A model generated the notes under the pieces. It saw nothing but the letters and a program-made list of their open reading frames with translations, was not told where the DNA came from and did no database searches. Below are positions 6,311-9,285 of a stretch of DNA of 9,285 bases, piece after piece. A program made the translations under genes and the position numbers. Positions within the stretch are counted from its first letter, which is position 1; each line of letters begins with the position of its first letter. Where the stretch lies: NCBI GenBank assembly GCA_036394075.1, contig DASWFT010000682.1, positions 1-9,285 of the forward strand, read 5' to 3'. This DNA is from JAWWPY01 sp036394075 (lineage in GTDB: Bacteria > Actinomycetota > Actinomycetes > Streptosporangiales > Streptosporangiaceae).

Positions 6311-6394
6311 GCGGCCCATTAGTCCAGAGGCGTCAGGTTGTTGCCGTAAGTGGCGGCCCGCCAGTCCAGAGGCGTCAGGTTGTTGCCGTAAGTG
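6311..6394. repeat. 42-bp tandem duplication upstream of the amidase-like gene
   Basis: Units 6311-6352 and 6353-6394 are identical except for three adjacent bases (ATT at 6318-6320, GCC at 6360-6362). The exact core is 34 bp (6321-6354 and 6363-6396). The block lies 46 bp upstream of the amidase-like GTG on its 5' side. Because 42 is a multiple of three, the minus-strand frame stays open and would read HLRQQPDASGL twice, but the ribosome binding site places the start downstream. The duplication may carry a doubled regulatory site. Confidence 0.9.
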
Positions 6395-6451
6395 GCCGCC
6401 GGCGATATGAGCGGGGAGAGCAATCGGCTGGACGAGCCCGCATTCGTAAGC

Positions 6452-6535
6452 GATGATCGCTGGGCGCATCATCGAGACGCGATCATCGCTGGGCGCATCA
6501 TGGAGACGCGATCATCGAGACGCGATCATCGAGAC
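6452..6535. repeat. Nested 29-bp and 14-bp direct repeats upstream of the phosphotransferase
   Basis: Two 29-bp units (6452-6480 and 6481-6509) differ at two positions. They are followed by a 14-bp unit GATCATCGAGACGC (6510-6523) and a truncated copy (6524-6535). All share the GATCATCGAGACGC theme, so it occurs four times in 84 bp, ending 25 bp before the phosphotransferase ATG. The first unit also contains GATGAT...ATCATC as an inverted repeat. The position next to the start suggests iterated operator or promoter elements, but slippage expansion without function is equally possible. Confidence 0.88.
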
Positions 6536-6560
6536 TGGGGTGGTCTGGGCGAGGAGTGGC

Positions 6561-7637
6561 ATGGCAGATGGCGGTGTACCGGGCATCGAGGATCTGTCCC
6601 GGCTGGGCCGGTGGCTGGATGAGAATGGCGTGGCCCGCGACCAGGAGCGGCCGCCGCGCGCGGCCCTGATCGCTGGCGGGCGGTCCAATCTGACCTACCT
6701 GCTGGACGCCGGGCTGCCGCCCGGGTCGGCGGGGAAAGCGCTGCTGGTCCTGCGCCGCCCGCCGCTCGGCCACGTGTTGCCGACCGCCCACGACATGGCC
6801 AGGGAGTACCGGGTTCTCAGTGCCTTGCATGGTACGGACATCCCGGTGCCCAGGCTGGTGGCGTTCTGCCTGGACCCAGCGGTCATCGGAGCGCCGTTCT
6901 ACGTGATGGAGCACGTGACCGGGCTGGTACTGCGCACCAGGGACGACGGCGCCCAGGTCACGCCCGCCCAGGCCCATCAGCTGTCGCTGATGTTCGCGGA
7001 CATGCTCGCGGCCATCCACGGGCTCGATCCCGGGGCGGTGGGACTCGCCGATTTCGGTAGGCCGGAGGGCTACCTGGAGCGCCAGCTGGCGCGCTGGCAG
7101 CGGCAGTGGGACCTCTCGCAGACGCGCGAAATGCCAGGTTACGAGCAGCTCACCGCGCGGCTCGCGGCGGGGCTGCCAGCCGCGGATGAGCGCGGTGGGA
7201 CCCTGGTGCACGGCGACTACCGGCTGGACAACATGCTGATCGCCCTGGACAGTACACCGAGGATCGCCGCGGTCCTGGACTGGGAGATGTCCACGTTGGG
7301 GGATCCGCTCGCGGATCTTGGCCTCGCGCTCGTGTACTGGGCGGAAGCCGGGGACGACGAGTCGACGGAACTCAGCGTGAGCGCCGCGGTGACGTCCTGC
7401 CCCGGCTTCCTGAACAGGGCGGAGATCGCGGGCAGATACGCGGCGCTGACCGGGCGGGACGTATCGAGGATCGGGTACTACATGGCGTTCGGCTGCTTCA
7501 AGCTGGCCGTGGTGCTGGAAGGCATCCATGCCCGGTTCCTGCAGCACAAGACCGTCGGCGAAGGTTTCGAACGGGAAGGCCCGGCAGTTCCGCTGCTGAT
7601 CCAGCGCGCCCACCGGTTGCTGGACTCGGCCGAGTGA
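6561..7637 (+). CDS. APH-like phosphotransferase family protein (ACAD10/11-type)
   Basis: This 358-aa protein has the aminoglycoside-phosphotransferase/choline-kinase fold in the subfamily related to the kinase domain of human ACAD10/11, usually found beside acyl-CoA dehydrogenases in actinobacteria. Visible motifs are the nucleotide loop GGRSNLTYLL (39-48), LLVLRRPP (61-68), where Arg replaces the usual Lys as is common in this subfamily, FYVMEHVTG hinge (113-121), catalytic HGDYRLDN (217-224) with D219, and metal-binding D240 in VLDWEMSTLGDP. It probably phosphorylates a hydroxy-acyl-CoA or similar small hydroxylated substrate rather than an antibiotic; this is inferred from family. ATG at 6561 is preceded by GAGGAG 4 nt upstream. 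A longer frame from 6453 runs through the repeat block and is rejected. No acyl-CoA dehydrogenase partner is in the window. Twin terminators follow the stop. Confidence 0.92.
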   Translation: MADGGVPGIEDLSRLGRWLDENGVARDQERPPRAALIAGGRSNLTYLLDAGLPPGSAGKALLVLRRPPLGHVLPTAHDMAREYRVLSALHGTDIPVPRLVAFCLDPAVIGAPFYVMEHVTGLVLRTRDDGAQVTPAQAHQLSLMFADMLAAIHGLDPGAVGLADFGRPEGYLERQLARWQRQWDLSQTREMPGYEQLTARLAAGLPAADERGGTLVHGDYRLDNMLIALDSTPRIAAVLDWEMSTLGDPLADLGLALVYWAEAGDDESTELSVSAAVTSCPGFLNRAEIAGRYAALTGRDVSRIGYYMAFGCFKLAVVLEGIHARFLQHKTVGEGFEREGPAVPLLIQRAHRLLDSAE

Positions 7638-7682
7638 GCGCGCCTGGAAAGTGAGATCTCCAGCAGATGCCCGGGATTGATA

Positions 7683-7715
7683 TGAGGCCCGGCACCCCGC
7701 TCTTGCCGGGCCTCA
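7683..7715. terminator. Intrinsic-terminator-like hairpin 1
   Basis: A perfect 12-bp stem (TGAGGCCCGGCA/TGCCGGGCCTCA) has the 9-nt loop CCCCGCTCT, 45 nt after the phosphotransferase stop. Being symmetric and lying between convergent genes, it could stop transcription from either side. There is no T-tract, as is common in actinomycetes. Confidence 0.78.
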
Positions 7716-7754
7716 CACCGTGTCCCGGCCTGCCTGCCAGCCGGGAAGTTGCAC

Positions 7755-7785
7755 GAGGCCCGGCGCCCCGCTCTCGCCGGGCCTC
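7755..7785. terminator. Intrinsic-terminator-like hairpin 2, near copy of hairpin 1
   Basis: An 11-bp perfect stem (GAGGCCCGGCG/CGCCGGGCCTC) carries the same 9-nt loop, CCCCGCTCT, as the hairpin 71 bp to its left. It lies 97 nt beyond the stop of the convergent substrate-binding/VWA gene on that gene's strand. The two hairpins probably form a tandem bidirectional terminator, since 7638-7881 otherwise shows no gene. Confidence 0.76.
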
Positions 7786-7881
7786 ACCAATGATGACGCG
7801 CGGCTCAGGAGACCGGTTCACACGTTCGCGAACTTCGTCAGCGAACTGGCGGCAGCCCCGGATCCGGTCTGCCGTCCGCGG

Positions 7882-9285
7882 CTAATTTCCGCAGCCAGGG
7901 GAGCAGATGCGCCGCGCGATGGCGTTGAAAAACACCGAGGTGACCTGGGTGGGTTTAGTGATCAAGTATGCCTGGCCACCAGTGGCGGCGGAGATCTGCT
8001 GCAGCGCGGCGAAGCCCACCGGACTGCCGAGCACGAGCGTGATGATCTCCACCCGGCGGTTGGGGTTGTAGAGCTTGCGCAGGTCTTTTATCAGGGTGGC
8101 GGCGGAGATGTCCCCTGGAGCGTTATCCACCCCCGCGGTCATCACCAGTACCGCGTTGGCGTACCTGGGCTGATAGGTGGCGGTCATCTCCTTGTAGCCA
8201 GCGAGGATCGAGCCATACAGCGCGGCCGGCGCGCCCGCCACTGGCGTTCCCGCCTGCGTCATCTGCTGGATCTGCTGACGCCGGGTGACGAGGCCGAATT
8301 CGCCGAGCACCGGACCCACGGAGATCAGCTGTTTGTAGGGGAGCGTGCCATTGAGGTGGCTGGCGAACGCCCAGACGCCCATCTGCGTGCTGTTGGGGAA
8401 CTGAGACAGGCCGAGGCCGGCTACCTGGGAGAGCACCTGTTCCAGGGTCGTGCCGCTGGGCGTGACCGGGGTGGCCATCTGCTCGGAGACGTCAAGTAGC
8501 GCCAGGTCGCGCGAACCGAGGCCGAGCCGGGACCATGCCTGGAGGGCGGTCTCGGCCTGGCCCGGTGGAGCGGGTTCGGCCAGGTTCGGCTGGCCTGTGA
8601 TCAGGCCGTACCGGCTGACCCAGCCAGACGCGACACCATTGGCCGAACGGAATCCTTCGTACTGCACGTAGGACTGCGCGTAACTCGAGCTGAGGGCGTC
8701 CTGGAATGCCTGCGCGGCGCGCAGCCTGAGGGGATCGGACGTGGTCAGCACGTAGGGGTAGTCGAGCTGATAGGAACCCTGCGACGGGTACCGGCCCGAG
8801 AGCGGCTGATCTGGGTGGGACTTGTCGTACTGCACGACCGCCTGCTCGGAAGTGACAGTGACCGGGCGCCCGTCCCGTGGCGGCCGGGCCAGGCTCACCA
8901 GCGACGCGAGCGCGGTGCCGCTCTCGAACGCGCCGGTGACCTGGACGTTGAAGACGAACTTGGTGAAGTTGCCCAGGGCTGCCGAACCGCTGCCGAGCAT
9001 CCGCTGGAGTTCGATCAGGGTGGCAAGCCCGGCCGAGCTCTGCGCCGGATCCGGGAACTCCACCCGCAGGCCGAGCGCGGATGCCGGGCCGCCGACGGTC
9101 TCGGGCAGCAGGAACTGCCAGCCCACCTGGGTGCCGAACGCGGGCATCTGTGCCGCCACAGACCGGGGCATCACGATCATGAGAGGGGACCGGGCCATCG
9201 TGATCCCCGTGGGCTGCACCAGTTGAGCCCCGATCGGGGAACTACGAGCGACATCGACCCAGAGGCTGGAGTCGGGGATCCAGGC
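7882..9285 (-). CDS. Substrate-binding and von Willebrand factor A domain protein (5' end off window)
   Basis: The frame is open from the window edge to TAG at 7882, giving 467 visible residues; the N-terminus, where a lipoprotein or secretion signal would be expected, is missing. An internal GTG at 9219 only looks like a start, because coding continues upstream (WIPDSSLWVDVARSS). The first 230 or so visible residues resemble a periplasmic-type substrate-binding domain. The rest is a VWA domain, starting near LALLDVSEQM (8502-8473) and ending near NAIARRIC. This architecture is common in actinomycete envelope proteins and is expected to be extracellular. The VWA metal site is degenerate: DVSEQ replaces DxSxS, GAP replaces the GGT block, and TAGVDN replaces TDG.DN. 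It may therefore bind partners without a metal ion. The gene is convergent with the phosphotransferase. Confidence 0.88.
   Translation of the reverse strand, partial: AWIPDSSLWVDVARSSPIGAQLVQPTGITMARSPLMIVMPRSVAAQMPAFGTQVGWQFLLPETVGGPASALGLRVEFPDPAQSSAGLATLIELQRMLGSGSAALGNFTKFVFNVQVTGAFESGTALASLVSLARPPRDGRPVTVTSEQAVVQYDKSHPDQPLSGRYPSQGSYQLDYPYVLTTSDPLRLRAAQAFQDALSSSYAQSYVQYEGFRSANGVASGWVSRYGLITGQPNLAEPAPPGQAETALQAWSRLGLGSRDLALLDVSEQMATPVTPSGTTLEQVLSQVAGLGLSQFPNSTQMGVWAFASHLNGTLPYKQLISVGPVLGEFGLVTRRQQIQQMTQAGTPVAGAPAALYGSILAGYKEMTATYQPRYANAVLVMTAGVDNAPGDISAATLIKDLRKLYNPNRRVEIITLVLGSPVGFAALQQISAATGGQAYLITKPTQVTSVFFNAIARRICSPGCGN

Noticed and set aside
6266..6472. Earlier starts for the amidase-like protein
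   Set aside because: GTG at 6265 has the best ribosome binding site and the family-like N-terminus; the extension is the 42-bp repeat translation. Not fully excluded.
6311..6535. CRISPR array
   Set aside because: The repeats are contiguous tandem units with no unique spacers and no cas genes nearby.
6453..6560. Earlier phosphotransferase start within the repeat block
   Set aside because: The ATG at 6561 has GAGGAG correctly spaced and the family fold begins after it; the extension encodes repeat-derived sequence.

Overview
The window is about 9.3 kb of very GC-rich DNA with actinomycete hallmarks: strong GC bias at third codon positions, GTG starts, an LCP cell-wall ligase, an orn/tRNA-His pair, a MocR-type regulator, a substrate-binding/VWA fusion protein and an ACAD10/11-type phosphotransferase. 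It looks like chromosomal DNA of a filamentous actinomycete, perhaps Streptosporangiales-like; the order is inferred, not proven. No insertion sequence, phage module, CRISPR array or resistance island is visible.

Layout: (1) 1-272 has no convincing gene. (2) A minus-strand series runs from about 4044 down to 273. It comprises an FMN-binding PNPOx-like protein (3328-4044), a 13-bp tandem repeat block (3224-3327), oligoribonuclease orn (2508-3182), tRNA-His (2394-2470, CCA encoded), a GC hairpin, a class I SAM methyltransferase (1487-2341) and an LCP protein (273-1490). The methyltransferase stop and LCP start overlap as GTGA behind a strong Shine-Dalgarno sequence, so they are probably translationally coupled. 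(3) A MocR/PdxR-type regulator (4105-5700, plus) is divergent from the PNPOx-like gene. Three copies of an AAAGTGG-type octamer lie in and beside the 60-bp gap. (4) A minus-strand protein resembling the amidase/PGRP fold (5606-6265) overlaps the mocR 3' end by 95 bp. (5) A repeat-rich divergent region (6266-6560) precedes an APH-like phosphotransferase (6561-7637, plus). (6) Two near-identical terminator hairpins separate that gene from a convergent substrate-binding/VWA protein (7882 to beyond 9285, minus), whose 5' end is off the window.

Functionally the window looks like several small housekeeping and envelope units rather than one pathway: PLP/flavin-linked regulation (mocR with PNPOx-like), RNA turnover and translation (orn with tRNA-His), and cell wall or surface functions (LCP, amidase-like and VWA proteins). 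The most unusual features are non-coding or cryptic: a 21-bp-arm palindrome embedded in frame in the mocR linker, the candidate operator octamers, the three separate tandem-repeat blocks, and two proteins (VWA and amidase-like) that appear to have lost canonical metal-ligand residues.
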